Below are positions 41,412 through 49,626 of a DNA stretch of 49,846 nucleotides, in pieces. A program made the translations under genes and the position numbers. The notes beneath the pieces are model-generated. The model saw only the letters and a program-made list of their open reading frames with translations. It made no database searches and had not been told where the DNA came from. The stretch covers positions 1-49,846 of the forward strand of contig QJYK01000337.1 of the NCBI GenBank assembly GCA_003248075.1, given 5' to 3'. Numbering within the stretch: position 1 is the stretch's first letter; each line of letters opens with the position of its first letter. This DNA comes from Gemmatimonadota bacterium (lineage in GTDB: Bacteria; Gemmatimonadota; Gemmatimonadetes; Longimicrobiales; Gaopeijiaceae).

Positions 41412-43682
41412 TTGCCACCGCCCTTCGGACACTCGTCGACAACCGCGATGACACCAAATTCGGCCGAATCGTACGACGCCAGCCGTGGACACGGATTCGG
41501 CACGGGCCCCGTCTTCCTGGCGAGCATCAGCACGATCCTCGGCGCCATCATGTTCCTGCGCTTCGGCTACGCAGTCGGGAACGTGGGGCTGCTGGGGGCG
41601 CTGCTGATCATCTTGCTCGGCCATGCGGTCACGATACCGACCGCGCTCGCCATCGCCGAGATCGCGACCAACCGCCGGGTGGAGGGCGGCGGGGAGTACT
41701 TCATCATCTCGCGCTCGTTCGGAACCACGATCGGGGGCGCGATCGGGATCAGCCTCTACCTCTCGCAGGCCATCTCGGTCGCTTTCTACATGATCGCGTT
41801 CGCGGAGGCCTTTCGACCCCTGTCGGGCTGGTGGGAGGCGACCGTCGGCCTTCCCTTCGATCCGCGTATCGTCTCCCTTCCGGCCACGGTCGGTCTGGTG
41901 GTGCTCGTCGTGTCCCGCGGCGCGGACCTGGGTGTGAAGGCGCTGTGGGGCGTCGTGGCGGTGCTCGCGCTGTCCCTCGCCATGTTCTTTGCCGGTTCCC
42001 CGCCGCCTGACATCGTCCCCGACGGGGTGACCGTCGTGTCGGACCTTCCGGATGCGGACCCGTTCATCCTGGTCTTCGCCATCGTCTTCCCCGCCTTCAC
42101 CGGAATGACCGCCGGCGTCGGACTCTCAGGGGACCTTTCGAATCCGAGGAGGTCCATTCCCCTTGGGATCATGTCTGCGACGTTCTCGGGCATCATCGTC
42201 TACGTGCTGGTGGTGACCAAGCTGGCGGCCTCGGCGAACGTGGCGACCCTCGACGCCGACCAGCTCGTGATGAGCCGGATCGCCATCTGGGGTCCCATCA
42301 TCCCCATCGGGCTCGCCTCGGCGACCCTGTCCTCCGCCCTCGGGTCCATTCTGGTCGCGCCGCGCACCCTCCAAGCGCTGGGGGGCGACGGCATCGCCCC
42401 GTGGGGGCGGGTCAACGCCTACGTCTCCTCCGGAGAGGGGGCTGCGAACGAGCCGCGCAACGCGACGCTGATCACATCGGCGGTGGCGCTGGTCTTCGTC
42501 CTGCTCGGCAACGTGAACCTGGTGGCCCGAATCGTGTCGATGTTCTTCATGGTCACCTACGGTGCCCTGTGCGCGATCTCGTTCCTGGAGCACTTCGCCG
42601 CGCGGCCCTCGTATCGGCCCTCGTTCCGCTCCAAGTGGTACCTCAGCCTGTTCGGCGCCGTGATGTGCCTCATGCTGATGCTTCAGATGGACCTGGTCTA
42701 CGCGGTGCTCGCCATCGCGGCCATGGCGGGTCTGTATCTCGTGATCCGCAAGAGCCGAGGCGGCGTGGACGACCTCGCGTCCATCTTCCACGGGGTGATG
42801 ACGCAGGCGACCCGGTACCTGCAGATCCGTCTGCAGAAGATCCCGCCGGACGACTGGCGGCCCAGCGTGATCACGATCACGCCTCGGACCTTCGATCGAT
42901 CCTCTCCGGTGCAGCTGCTCGACTGGATCTGCCATCGGTACGGATTCGGCACATACCTCCACTACATCCGCGGGCGGCTCGAGCCCGAGAGCTTCCAGGA
43001 GAGCCTGGAGGTGCAGGACCGCTTGGTGCGAGCGATGAAGGATCGGCGCGGAGCCATCTACGTCGACACCATGATCAGTCCGTCCATGGCGTCGGCACTG
43101 GCCCAGAGCCTCCAGATGCCCGGCGTTTCCGGGATGGACAACAACACCATCCTCTTCGAGTTCGGCGTCCACGACCCGCCGGCCGTTCTGGACGAGGTCG
43201 TGGAAGGGCTGGCGTTGTCGGGTGTGCCCCACATGAACCGACTGGTGCTCAGGCACGGAGACAACTTCTTCGGTGCACGGAAGAGCATCCACATCTGGCT
43301 CACGTGGCACGACGCTCGCAACGCGAATCTGATGATCCTGTTGGCATATATCCTGCTAGGCCACCGGGACTGGCACGGGGCGGAGATCAGCATCTTCGCG
43401 GCCTACCCCCGGCCCGAGGTTCGAGAGCGGTCGGAGGAGCTGCGCCAGATGATCGCGGATGGCCGACTGCTCATCTCCGAGAAGAACGTCAAGGTCATTC
43501 CCACGGACGACAGCATCGACTTTCCGCGCCTGGTGGATGCCCGCTCGGGTGCTGCCGACCTGGTGATCATGGGGTTCACCACCGAGCGTCTGGAGCGGAA
43601 AGGCGGGGCGCTCTTCAAGCGGTTCACGGAGCTCCGGGACGTGCTGTTCGTGTCCGCCGAGGAGACCATCTTCATCGAGTGA
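41412..43682 (+). CDS. SLC12-type (cation-chloride cotransporter-like) APC-superfamily permease
   Basis: A 756-residue inner-membrane transporter related to the SLC12 cation-chloride cotransporters. The membrane part starts at about residue 33 with GPVFLASISTILGAIMFLRFG, the conserved first helix of this family. About twelve helices follow to roughly residue 440 (for example LLGALLIILLGHAVTIPTAL, FILVFAIVFPAFTGMTAGVG). A 300-residue cytoplasmic C-terminal region follows, as in cotransporters. Substrate: K+/Na+/Cl- or an amino acid; not determinable. Start: TTG at 41412 has GAGGGAG eight bases upstream, while ATG at 41448 lacks a ribosome site but leaves the whole first helix. The TTG is given here. 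Confidence 0.92.
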   Translation: MPPPFGHSSTTAMTPNSAESYDASRGHGFGTGPVFLASISTILGAIMFLRFGYAVGNVGLLGALLIILLGHAVTIPTALAIAEIATNRRVEGGGEYFIISRSFGTTIGGAIGISLYLSQAISVAFYMIAFAEAFRPLSGWWEATVGLPFDPRIVSLPATVGLVVLVVSRGADLGVKALWGVVAVLALSLAMFFAGSPPPDIVPDGVTVVSDLPDADPFILVFAIVFPAFTGMTAGVGLSGDLSNPRRSIPLGIMSATFSGIIVYVLVVTKLAASANVATLDADQLVMSRIAIWGPIIPIGLASATLSSALGSILVAPRTLQALGGDGIAPWGRVNAYVSSGEGAANEPRNATLITSAVALVFVLLGNVNLVARIVSMFFMVTYGALCAISFLEHFAARPSYRPSFRSKWYLSLFGAVMCLMLMLQMDLVYAVLAIAAMAGLYLVIRKSRGGVDDLASIFHGVMTQATRYLQIRLQKIPPDDWRPSVITITPRTFDRSSPVQLLDWICHRYGFGTYLHYIRGRLEPESFQESLEVQDRLVRAMKDRRGAIYVDTMISPSMASALAQSLQMPGVSGMDNNTILFEFGVHDPPAVLDEVVEGLALSGVPHMNRLVLRHGDNFFGARKSIHIWLTWHDARNANLMILLAYILLGHRDWHGAEISIFAAYPRPEVRERSEELRQMIADGRLLISEKNVKVIPTDDSIDFPRLVDARSGAADLVIMGFTTERLERKGGALFKRFTELRDVLFVSAEETIFIE

Positions 43683-43707
43683 GAGCGGCCTCACACGTCC
43701 CGGTCGG

Positions 43708-43737
43708 TTGATCCCCCCGGGCGGGGCGGATTATCGT
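43708..43737 (+). promoter_or_regulatory. Promoter candidate for mutS
   Basis: TTGATC (43708-43713) and TATCGT (43732-43737) are separated by 18 bases and resemble -35 and -10 boxes (four of six matches each). The start point would be about 43744, so the mutS leader would contain the hairpin at 43771-43802. Confidence 0.35.
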
Positions 43738-43770
43738 ACCGATCCGGCGCCCGAGCGGCGTCGACACCGT

Positions 43771-43802
43771 CGGGAGCCGGCCCTCCGGGCGGCTCCCGTT
43801 TT
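43771..43802 (+). terminator. Rho-independent terminator directly before mutS
   Basis: A perfect 9-pair stem (CGGGAGCCG / CGGCTCCCG) closes a small inner hairpin (CCC TCC GGG) and is followed at once by TTTT. It lies 89 bases after the transporter stop and ends 10 bases before the mutS ATG. It is the clearest intrinsic terminator in the window. It may end the transporter transcript, or act as an attenuator in a mutS leader. Confidence 0.8.
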
Positions 43803-43812
43803 GCCGAGGCGC

Positions 43813-46422
43813 ATGTCCGCTACCGAAGACACGCCCCTGATGCAGCAGTGGCGCGATGCGAAGTCCCGTCACCCGGACGCGCTCCTCTTCTTCCGGGTGG
43901 GCGATTTCTACGAGCTCTTCAACGCCGATGCCGAGGAGGGCGCCCGGCTCCTCGGGCTGACGCTCACGTCGAGGAACAACGGAGCCGCGGCGCGCGTGCC
44001 CCTGGCGGGGGTCCCCGCCAAGGCGCTCGACGACTACCTCGCCCGACTCGTTCGCCTGGGGCGCCGGGTGGCCATCTGTGATCAAGTCGAGGATCCGGCG
44101 CTGGCCAAGGGGATCGTCCGCCGCGAGGTGACCGAGACGGTGACGCCGGGCACCGTCCTGGCGGATGCGCTTCTCTCCGCCCGGCGCAACAACTTCCTGG
44201 TGTCACTCGTGGAAGACCGGGACGACGGCTTTGGACTGGCCGCTCTCGACGTTTCCACCGGAGAGATGGTGGTACAACGGGTGGACGGCGACGCGCTCAG
44301 CGCCGAGATGGGCCGTCTCGAAGCCACCGAGGTGCTCGTGCCGAGGGCGCTCGCGGACACGGGGTTGGGGGGAGACGAGGAGAGATCAGTCGCCCGCACG
44401 GTTCGTGACGACTGGATGTTCGACGAGGACGTGTGTTCCCACGCCCTGATCCGGACGTACCGCATCCAGTCCCTCGAGGGCCTGGGCTTCCAGTCCGGCG
44501 ACTCGGTGTTGGCGCGCGCGGCGGGTGCCCTTGTCCAGTACCTGGACGAGATTCGCCCCGGTGGCGTCGCCCATCTGAGGCCGGTCCGCATTCGTCGGCC
44601 CGGTTCCGCCATGTTGCTGGACGAGATGACGCGTCGGAACCTCGAGCTCGTCGAGGCGTTGCGCCCGGGACAGGAGGGCGGCACGCTGCTCGACGTCCTC
44701 GACCGGACCGTCACGGCGATGGGCGCCCGTATGCTCCGCCGCTGGGTCCTCGAGCCCCTCGTCCGTCCGGAGGACATCTGGCTTCGCCAGGCGGCTGTCG
44801 CGGAGCTTGTGGAACGGCCGGACCTCCAGCGGGACCTCCGCGAAGCGCTGAAGGGTGTCACCGATCTGGAGCGGATCGCCGGGAAGCTCGGGACCGGCCG
44901 GGCGTCTCCCCGCGATCTCGTAGGCTTGCGACGCTCCCTTGGAAAGCTGCCGGCGATCCACGATTCGGTGGCGTCCGCGCAGTCGGAGCTCCTCCGGTCC
45001 CTCGGGACGGAGCTCGACACGCTCGCAGACGTCAGTGGACTGCTCACCCGGGGCCTGGCCGACGAGCCACCGGCTGCGCTCGTCGATGGCGGGGTCATCC
45101 GAACCGGGTGGTCGGACGAGCTGGACGAGCTCCGTGCCGTCCGCGACGGCGCGGTCGATTTCATCGCGCGACTCCAGGCCTCCGAGCGCGAGCGCACCGG
45201 CATAGCTTCGCTGAAGGTCGGCTTCAACAAGGTCTTCGGGTACTACCTGGAGGTCACGCGATCCAATCTGGATCGCGTCCCGGACGACTTCGTGCGCAAG
45301 CAGACCCTGGCGAACGCCGAGCGCTACTTCACACCCGAGTTGAAGGAGTGGGAGGAAAGGGTCTTCGGGGCAGAGGACCGTATCGCGCAGCTGGAGGCGG
45401 AGCTGTTCTCGAGCCTGCGGTCCGAGGTCGCGGCGTCCGTCGCCCGCGTGCAGGAGGCCGGCGCCCGCATCGCTACCCTCGACGTGCTGGCGACGTTCGC
45501 GCTCGTGGCCAAGGGCAACGCCTGGGTGCGGCCGGAGGTACACACGGGCTTCGACCTGGAGATCGCGGCGGGGCGGCACCCGGTCGTCGAGACCATGATG
45601 CCCCGGGATGAGTTCATCCCGAACGACCTCCGACTGGACGAGGACGGGTGGATCGTCGTGCTGACGGGCCCGAACATGGCAGGCAAGAGCACGGTCCTCC
45701 GCCAGGTGGGACTCATCCAGCTCCTGGCACAGGTCGGCTCCTTCGTGCCGGCTGACCGAGCGCGCCTTCCCGTGACCGACCGCATTTTCACCCGGGTCGG
45801 CGCCTCGGACAACCTGTCCCGCGGACAGTCGACCTTCATGGTCGAGATGAGTGAGACGGCCGCCATCGTGCACGGTGCCACGGAGCGCTCCCTGGTCCTG
45901 CTCGACGAGATCGGAAGGGGTACGTCCACCTACGACGGGGTCTCGATCGCCTGGGCGGTCACGGAGCACGTCCACGAGCGGTTGGGTGCCAAGACCATCT
46001 TCGCCACCCACTACCACGAGCTTACGCAGCTCGGAGACCTGCTGCCGGGCGTCAAGAACATGAACGTCCTGGTGAAGGAGGTGGGCGACGACATCGTCTT
46101 CCTCCGGCGCCTCGTGAACGGCGGTGCCGACCGGTCCTACGGGATCCAGGTCGCGCGGCTGGCCGGGCTCCCTGCGGAGGTGGTCGCCCGGGCCCGGGAA
46201 CTTCTTGCGGAGCTGGAGGGAACACATACCCACGGTGGCGAGGGCCTGGGGCGGCGAGGACGGTACCGACCGGCGTCGGAGCGCCCTCTCGATCAGCTGT
46301 CCATCTTCCATGCGGACCATCCCGTGGTGGAGCGACTTCGGTCGGTGGACCCGGACGCCCTGACGCCGCGTGAGGCGCTGGAGGTTTTGTATCAGCTCAA
46401 GACCGAAACAGACGAGAGGTAG
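43813..46422 (+). CDS. mutS: DNA mismatch repair protein MutS
   Basis: An 869-residue mismatch sensor, standard length for MutS1. The mismatch-reading motif is near the start (FFRVGDFYELF; Phe-x-Glu inside FYE), followed by the connector and clamp region. The ATPase has Walker A GPNMAGKST, Walker B LVLLDEIGRGTSTYDG and the helix-turn-helix/dimer region FATHYHELTQL. The C-terminus ends with the DPDALTPREALEVLYQLK signature of the MutL/beta-clamp-binding tail. The ATG at 43813 follows GAGG. The next gene begins 1 base after its stop. Functional enzyme expected; partner mutL is not in the window. Confidence 0.97.
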   Translation: MSATEDTPLMQQWRDAKSRHPDALLFFRVGDFYELFNADAEEGARLLGLTLTSRNNGAAARVPLAGVPAKALDDYLARLVRLGRRVAICDQVEDPALAKGIVRREVTETVTPGTVLADALLSARRNNFLVSLVEDRDDGFGLAALDVSTGEMVVQRVDGDALSAEMGRLEATEVLVPRALADTGLGGDEERSVARTVRDDWMFDEDVCSHALIRTYRIQSLEGLGFQSGDSVLARAAGALVQYLDEIRPGGVAHLRPVRIRRPGSAMLLDEMTRRNLELVEALRPGQEGGTLLDVLDRTVTAMGARMLRRWVLEPLVRPEDIWLRQAAVAELVERPDLQRDLREALKGVTDLERIAGKLGTGRASPRDLVGLRRSLGKLPAIHDSVASAQSELLRSLGTELDTLADVSGLLTRGLADEPPAALVDGGVIRTGWSDELDELRAVRDGAVDFIARLQASERERTGIASLKVGFNKVFGYYLEVTRSNLDRVPDDFVRKQTLANAERYFTPELKEWEERVFGAEDRIAQLEAELFSSLRSEVAASVARVQEAGARIATLDVLATFALVAKGNAWVRPEVHTGFDLEIAAGRHPVVETMMPRDEFIPNDLRLDEDGWIVVLTGPNMAGKSTVLRQVGLIQLLAQVGSFVPADRARLPVTDRIFTRVGASDNLSRGQSTFMVEMSETAAIVHGATERSLVLLDEIGRGTSTYDGVSIAWAVTEHVHERLGAKTIFATHYHELTQLGDLLPGVKNMNVLVKEVGDDIVFLRRLVNGGADRSYGIQVARLAGLPAEVVARARELLAELEGTHTHGGEGLGRRGRYRPASERPLDQLSIFHADHPVVERLRSVDPDALTPREALEVLYQLKTETDER

Positions 46423-46423
46423 G

Positions 46424-46837
46424 ATGGTGGCGGCACATCCTCTGAAGCCGGGCCGCTCCGGCCAGACCCCCGCGCGCGCGATGCCGGTGCTCGTCCTGCT
46501 CTTCCTGGCGTGCGGCGGTGAGGGGGAGATCGAGCAACCCTCGCCCCTCTATGGGCAGGTACCGATCGACTACCCGCTCCAGCTCTGGGACCAGGACATG
46601 GAGGGCGAGACCCTCCTCCGCGTACGCGTGACCGACACCGGGCAGGTAGACTCCGTCGAGGTGATGGAGAGCTCCGGACACGCCGCGTTCGACTCGGCCG
46701 CCGTGGACGGAGCCAGGGACCTGCGCTTTCGACCCGCCCGCCGTGGCGGCAAGCGCATCCAGGTCTGGGCGAAGGTCCCCGTGCACTTCTCCAAGCGTCC
46801 CCGTCCCGACACCCTCGGGCTGGTCGAGGCCGGATAA
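46424..46837 (+). CDS. Lipoprotein with TonB C-terminal domain
   Basis: A 137-residue protein. The N-terminus is a lipoprotein signal (AMPVLVLLFLACGGEGE; lipobox FLAC, Cys at about residue 32). The rest is one TonB C-terminal (TonB_C) domain: IDYPLQLWDQDMEGETLLRV, DTGQVDSVEVMESSGHAAFD, AAVDGARDLRFRPARRGGKR. Classical TonB needs an inner-membrane anchor and a long Pro-rich reach; both are absent here, so a role as energy transducer is doubtful. It begins 1 base after the mutS stop and is probably co-transcribed. Confidence 0.87.
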   Translation: MVAAHPLKPGRSGQTPARAMPVLVLLFLACGGEGEIEQPSPLYGQVPIDYPLQLWDQDMEGETLLRVRVTDTGQVDSVEVMESSGHAAFDSAAVDGARDLRFRPARRGGKRIQVWAKVPVHFSKRPRPDTLGLVEAG

Positions 46838-46850
46838 CCGATCGTCCCAC

Positions 46851-46881
46851 CCGGGGTCCGGCGTCGGCGTCGGAGCCCCGG
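46851..46881 (+). terminator. Terminator-like hairpin after the TonB_C lipoprotein gene
   Basis: CCGGGG (46851-46856) pairs with CCCCGG (46876-46881), and CCG with CGG just inside, with a 10-base loop. It begins 14 bases after the stop codon and should end the mutS transcript. There is no clear T-run, so terminator strength is uncertain. Confidence 0.4.
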
Positions 46882-46963
46882 CCCCCTTCAAACCGGGAGC
46901 GGTCTGAAACCGTCCAACCTGGCGGCGCCGTAGGGAACGGGTGACTCGGGATGGAGTGGAGAA

Positions 46964-47770
46964 ATGATCGGTAGGGCAGGGCGGTTCGGGATGGCCGTGT
47001 GGGCGGCGGTGATGGCCATGGCCTCGGGGGCCGGCGAGCTCCAGGCGCAGCAGGACTTCTCGTGGAGCGGCACGCTCGCCGCGGGACGGGTGCTCGAGGT
47101 CCGGGGCATCTCGGGTGACGTTCGTGCGACGTTGGCGACGGGGCGGACGGCCGAGGTGACGGCAACGAAGCACGGCCGGGAATCGGACTTCGACCTCGTG
47201 GAGGTCCGGGTGTTCGAGGAGTCCGACCGGGTCGTGATCTGCGCGCTCTACGACCGGCCGGGCGCGGAGTCCTGCGAGCACCGCGACGGTGGTGACGACC
47301 GGCGCGGCCGCGACCGCAACCTCCGTGTCAGCGTCGACTTCGAGGTCGAGGTTCCCGCCGGTGTCGAGTTCATCGGCAGGACCGTCTCGGGCGACGTGGA
47401 TGCCGTGGGCCTTCGCTCCGACGTGGACGCCTCCACCGTGAGCGGGAGCATCATGGTGTCCACCACCGGGGTGGCGCACGGAAGCACGGTGAGCGGAGAG
47501 GTCGAGGTGGAGATGGGCAGCCTGGATTGGGATCGACTGGAGTTCAAGACCGTGAGCGGAGACATCACGCTGCGCGTGCCCGCCGGCCTCGACGCGGATG
47601 TCGACTTCGAGTCCCTTTCGGGCGATTTCTCCACGGACTTCGACATGGAGATCCACCGGCGTCGGGACCGCTTCGTCGGAAGCGAGGTGGAGGGCAGGAT
47701 CGGCTCGGGTCGGGGCAGGCTCAGCTTCCGCACGGTGAGTGGCGACGTCCGACTCCGGCGCGTGCGCTGA
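46964..47770 (+). CDS. Exported DUF4097-type beta-repeat protein
   Basis: A 268-residue exported protein of the DUF4097 putative-adhesin type. Signal peptide at residues 1-27 (FGMAVWAAVMAMASGAG). The mature part is a beta-helix-like array marked by a seven-fold x-S-G-(D/S/E) motif: GISGDV, TVSGDV, TVSGSI, TVSGEV, TVSGDI, SLSGDF, TVSGDV. Such proteins are often found with ECF or anti-sigma genes in related genomes, but this one stands alone. Role unknown; surface or periplasmic location is likely. The 3' end faces the 445-base gap. Confidence 0.85.
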   Translation: MIGRAGRFGMAVWAAVMAMASGAGELQAQQDFSWSGTLAAGRVLEVRGISGDVRATLATGRTAEVTATKHGRESDFDLVEVRVFEESDRVVICALYDRPGAESCEHRDGGDDRRGRDRNLRVSVDFEVEVPAGVEFIGRTVSGDVDAVGLRSDVDASTVSGSIMVSTTGVAHGSTVSGEVEVEMGSLDWDRLEFKTVSGDITLRVPAGLDADVDFESLSGDFSTDFDMEIHRRRDRFVGSEVEGRIGSGRGRLSFRTVSGDVRLRRVR

Positions 47771-47823
47771 CGCGCGTCGAGCCGCGACGCAGCTCTCCCT
47801 GGACCCCCGCGCACGCTGGCGCG

Positions 47824-47913
47824 AGGAGCCAGTCCGAGTAATGGGGCGCGGCCGCGCGCAGGGGGCTCGCGAGGCTCAGGCGCGGAAGGACGAGGAGTCG
47901 TAGCCCAGCTACG
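47824..47913 (+). repeat. Left arm of a diverged inverted repeat
   Basis: Its outer 21 bases (47824-47844) match the reverse complement of 48110-48130 with one mismatch. Its inner end (47901-47913, TAGCCCAGCTACG) matches the reverse complement of 48039-48052 with one extra base. The middle is diverged. Arm lengths (90 and 92) agree, so both arms look like copies of one element facing each other. Confidence 0.7.
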
Positions 47914-48038
47914 GCGACGAGGAGGGACAAAGCTTCAGCCCGCGACCCTCCTGCGCCCACAGCTTCGTGGATAGCTTGCTCTTGCGCGGTTGTGGGTTAC
48001 GGCGGCACGGCCCCATCTTCGTCGTTGATTCGCCTCGA

Positions 48039-48130
48039 CGTAGCTGGGGCTATGCCTTCGGCGAACCGCCTTGAATCTGGGGGCCGTGGCGCTCGTAACG
48101 CGGCTCGCACCATTACTCGGACAGGCTCCT
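48039..48130 (-). repeat. Right arm of a diverged inverted repeat
   Basis: This is the inverted copy of 47824-47913, separated from it by 125 bases. Conserved ends and a diverged middle argue for an old insertion pair or a selected structured RNA rather than a recent duplication. Confidence 0.7.
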
Positions 48131-48140
48131 GGGCTCCGTT

Positions 48141-48171
48141 CGGGGCGGAGGGTGGCACCCCTCTTGCCCCG
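48141..48171 (+). other. Leader hairpin of the cystathionine beta-synthase gene
   Basis: CGGGGC (48141-48146) pairs with GCCCCG (48166-48171) and, inside it, GGGTG (48150-48154) with CACCC (48156-48160). The structure ends 44 bases before the ATG. No T-run follows, so it is not a simple terminator. It could affect translation or mRNA stability. Confidence 0.4.
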
Positions 48172-48215
48172 CTTGGCTCCAGGACGGTCCGTCCCTCGCC
48201 CCGGAGAGCGCCTGG

Positions 48216-49607
48216 ATGCGTGAACGCCACCACCGCCCGTACGCGGACGTCGCCGAGCTGGTAGGCTGGACGCCGCTGGTGCGGCTCAACCGGGTGACGG
48301 ACGGGTGCCGCACGCCCGTCTTCGGCAAGGCCGAGTTCATGAACCCGGGCGGGTCTGTGAAGGACCGCATCGGCCTGGCCATGATCGAAGCGGCGGAACG
48401 CGAGGGGACGCTGCGTCCCGGCGGCGTCATCGTGGAAGGGACCAGCGGCAACACGGGCCTCGCGCTCGCCATGGCCGGGGCGATCAGGGGGTACCGCTGC
48501 ATTTTCACGATGCCCGACAAGATGAGCACGGAGAAGGTGAAGCTGCTCCGCGCCTTCGGGGCCGAGGTGATCATCACTCCGACCGCGGTGCCGCCGGACC
48601 ATCCCGAGAACTACGTCATGAAGGCGAAGGCGATCGTCGCCAACACGCCCGGGGCGGTGCTCGCGAACCAGTTCTACAACCCGGCCAACCCCGAAGCGCA
48701 CTATCGGACCACCGGCCCGGAGCTCTGGGAACAGAGTGAAGGTCGCATCACGCACTTCTACGCCGGGGCAGGTACCGGCGGGACGATCACCGGCACGGCG
48801 CGCTACCTGAAGGAGAAGAACCCCGACGTGAAGATCGTCGGCGTGGATCCCGTCGGGTCCATGATCGCGCCCTTCTTCCGCACAGGCGAGAAGGTGGAGG
48901 GCCATCCGTACAAGGTCGAGGGCCTCGGGAACGACAAGATCCCCGGCACCCTCGACCTGTCCCTCATCGACGATTACGTGACCGTCACTGACCGTGACTC
49001 GTTCCTCATGGCCCGGCGCCTCACCCGGGAGGAGGGACTGTTCGTGGGGGGCTCCTCGGGGCTGATCGTGCATGCGGCCCTCGAGCGCGCGAGGCAGCTC
49101 GACGACCCCGAGGCCTTCGTGGTCGCCGTGCTTTGCGACTGGGGCGAGCACTATCTCAGCAAGGGATTCGACGACGACTGGATGCGGGAAAACGGTTTCC
49201 TCGACCGTCCCAGGAGGCGGAGCGCGGGCGACATGCTGCGTGCCAAGGAAACCCTGGATGGCGTGATCGCTGTTGCTCCCTCGACGAACGTTCGCATGGC
49301 TCTGAGCACCATCACGGCCCACGACATCGGACAGCTCCCGGTCCTGTCGAGCGATCAATGCGTCGGCTCGCTCGCCGAGTCGGACCTGATGGCCAAGGTG
49401 ATCGAAGACCCGCGCATCCTGGACGACGCGGTGGAGTGCCACATGGACGCCCCCTATCCCGTGGTGGAGGCACATGTGGACGCGGATCAGATCACCGCGC
49501 TCCTGCAGCGCGGGAACGCCGCCTGTCTGGTGCGGGAGAACGGAGCCATCTCTGGGATCGTGACTCGCTACGACGTGGTCCGGGCGCTCACGGGGGCCGC
49601 GCTGTGA
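48216..49607 (+). CDS. cbs: Cystathionine beta-synthase (PLP enzyme with C-terminal CBS domains)
   Basis: A 463-residue PLP enzyme that joins serine and homocysteine to cystathionine, or acts as a cysteine synthase. The PLP lysine is K49 in NPGGSVKDR, the substrate loop is EGTSGNTG and the phosphate loop is [10 protein letters not shown], all fold-type II signatures. Two CBS domains fill about residues 335-463 ([21 protein letters not shown]..., [20 protein letters not shown]...TRYDVVRAL). There is no N-terminal heme domain, as in bacterial and yeast forms. GGAGAG lies seven bases before the ATG. It is followed after 19 bases by the D-Ala-D-Ala ligase gene. Confidence 0.92.
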   Translation: MRERHHRPYADVAELVGWTPLVRLNRVTDGCRTPVFGKAEFMNPGGSVKDRIGLAMIEAAEREGTLRPGGVIVEGTSGNTGLALAMAGAIRGYRCIFTMPDKMSTEKVKLLRAFGAEVIITPTAVPPDHPENYVMKAKAIVANTPGAVLANQFYNPANPEAHYRTTGPELWEQSEGRITHFYAGAGTGGTITGTARYLKEKNPDVKIVGVDPVGSMIAPFFRTGEKVEGHPYKVEGLGNDKIPGTLDLSLIDDYVTVTDRDSFLMARRLTREEGLFVGGSSGLIVHAALERARQLDDPEAFVVAVLCDWGEHYLSKGFDDDWMRENGFLDRPRRRSAGDMLRAKETLDGVIAVAPSTNVRMALSTITAHDIGQLPVLSSDQCVGSLAESDLMAKVIEDPRILDDAVECHMDAPYPVVEAHVDADQITALLQRGNAACLVRENGAISGIVTRYDVVRALTGAAL

Positions 49608-49626
49608 GCGTGACCGGGCCGAGCTG

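Larger units (their letters stand above)
47771..48215. other. 445-base gap with inverted repeats and a leader hairpin; no convincing gene
   Basis: No frame here looks coding: the two longest short frames (one on each strand) are low-complexity, overlap the inverted repeats, and lack ribosome sites. The gap holds two diverged inverted-repeat arms, about 90 bases each, and a strong hairpin near the start of the cystathionine beta-synthase gene. It is the only gap above 300 bases in the window. Confidence 0.7.

Noticed and set aside
46905-46932. TGAAAC...CGTA, like an ECF-type promoter before the DUF4097 gene
   Set aside because: A similar AACC...CGTA before the Nudix gene (36790-36812) has spacing two bases different, and none of the three ECF operons shows a matching site, so chance cannot be excluded.
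48149-48158. GGGTGGCACC, resembling the core of a T-box riboswitch, before cystathionine beta-synthase
   Set aside because: The conserved GCG after the core is missing, the bases pair with each other in a simple hairpin, and no specifier stem or terminator could be drawn.
47721-48264. Two short open frames, one on each strand, in the 445-base gap
   Set aside because: Both are low-complexity, overlap the inverted repeats or flanking genes, and have no ribosome site or recognisable domain.
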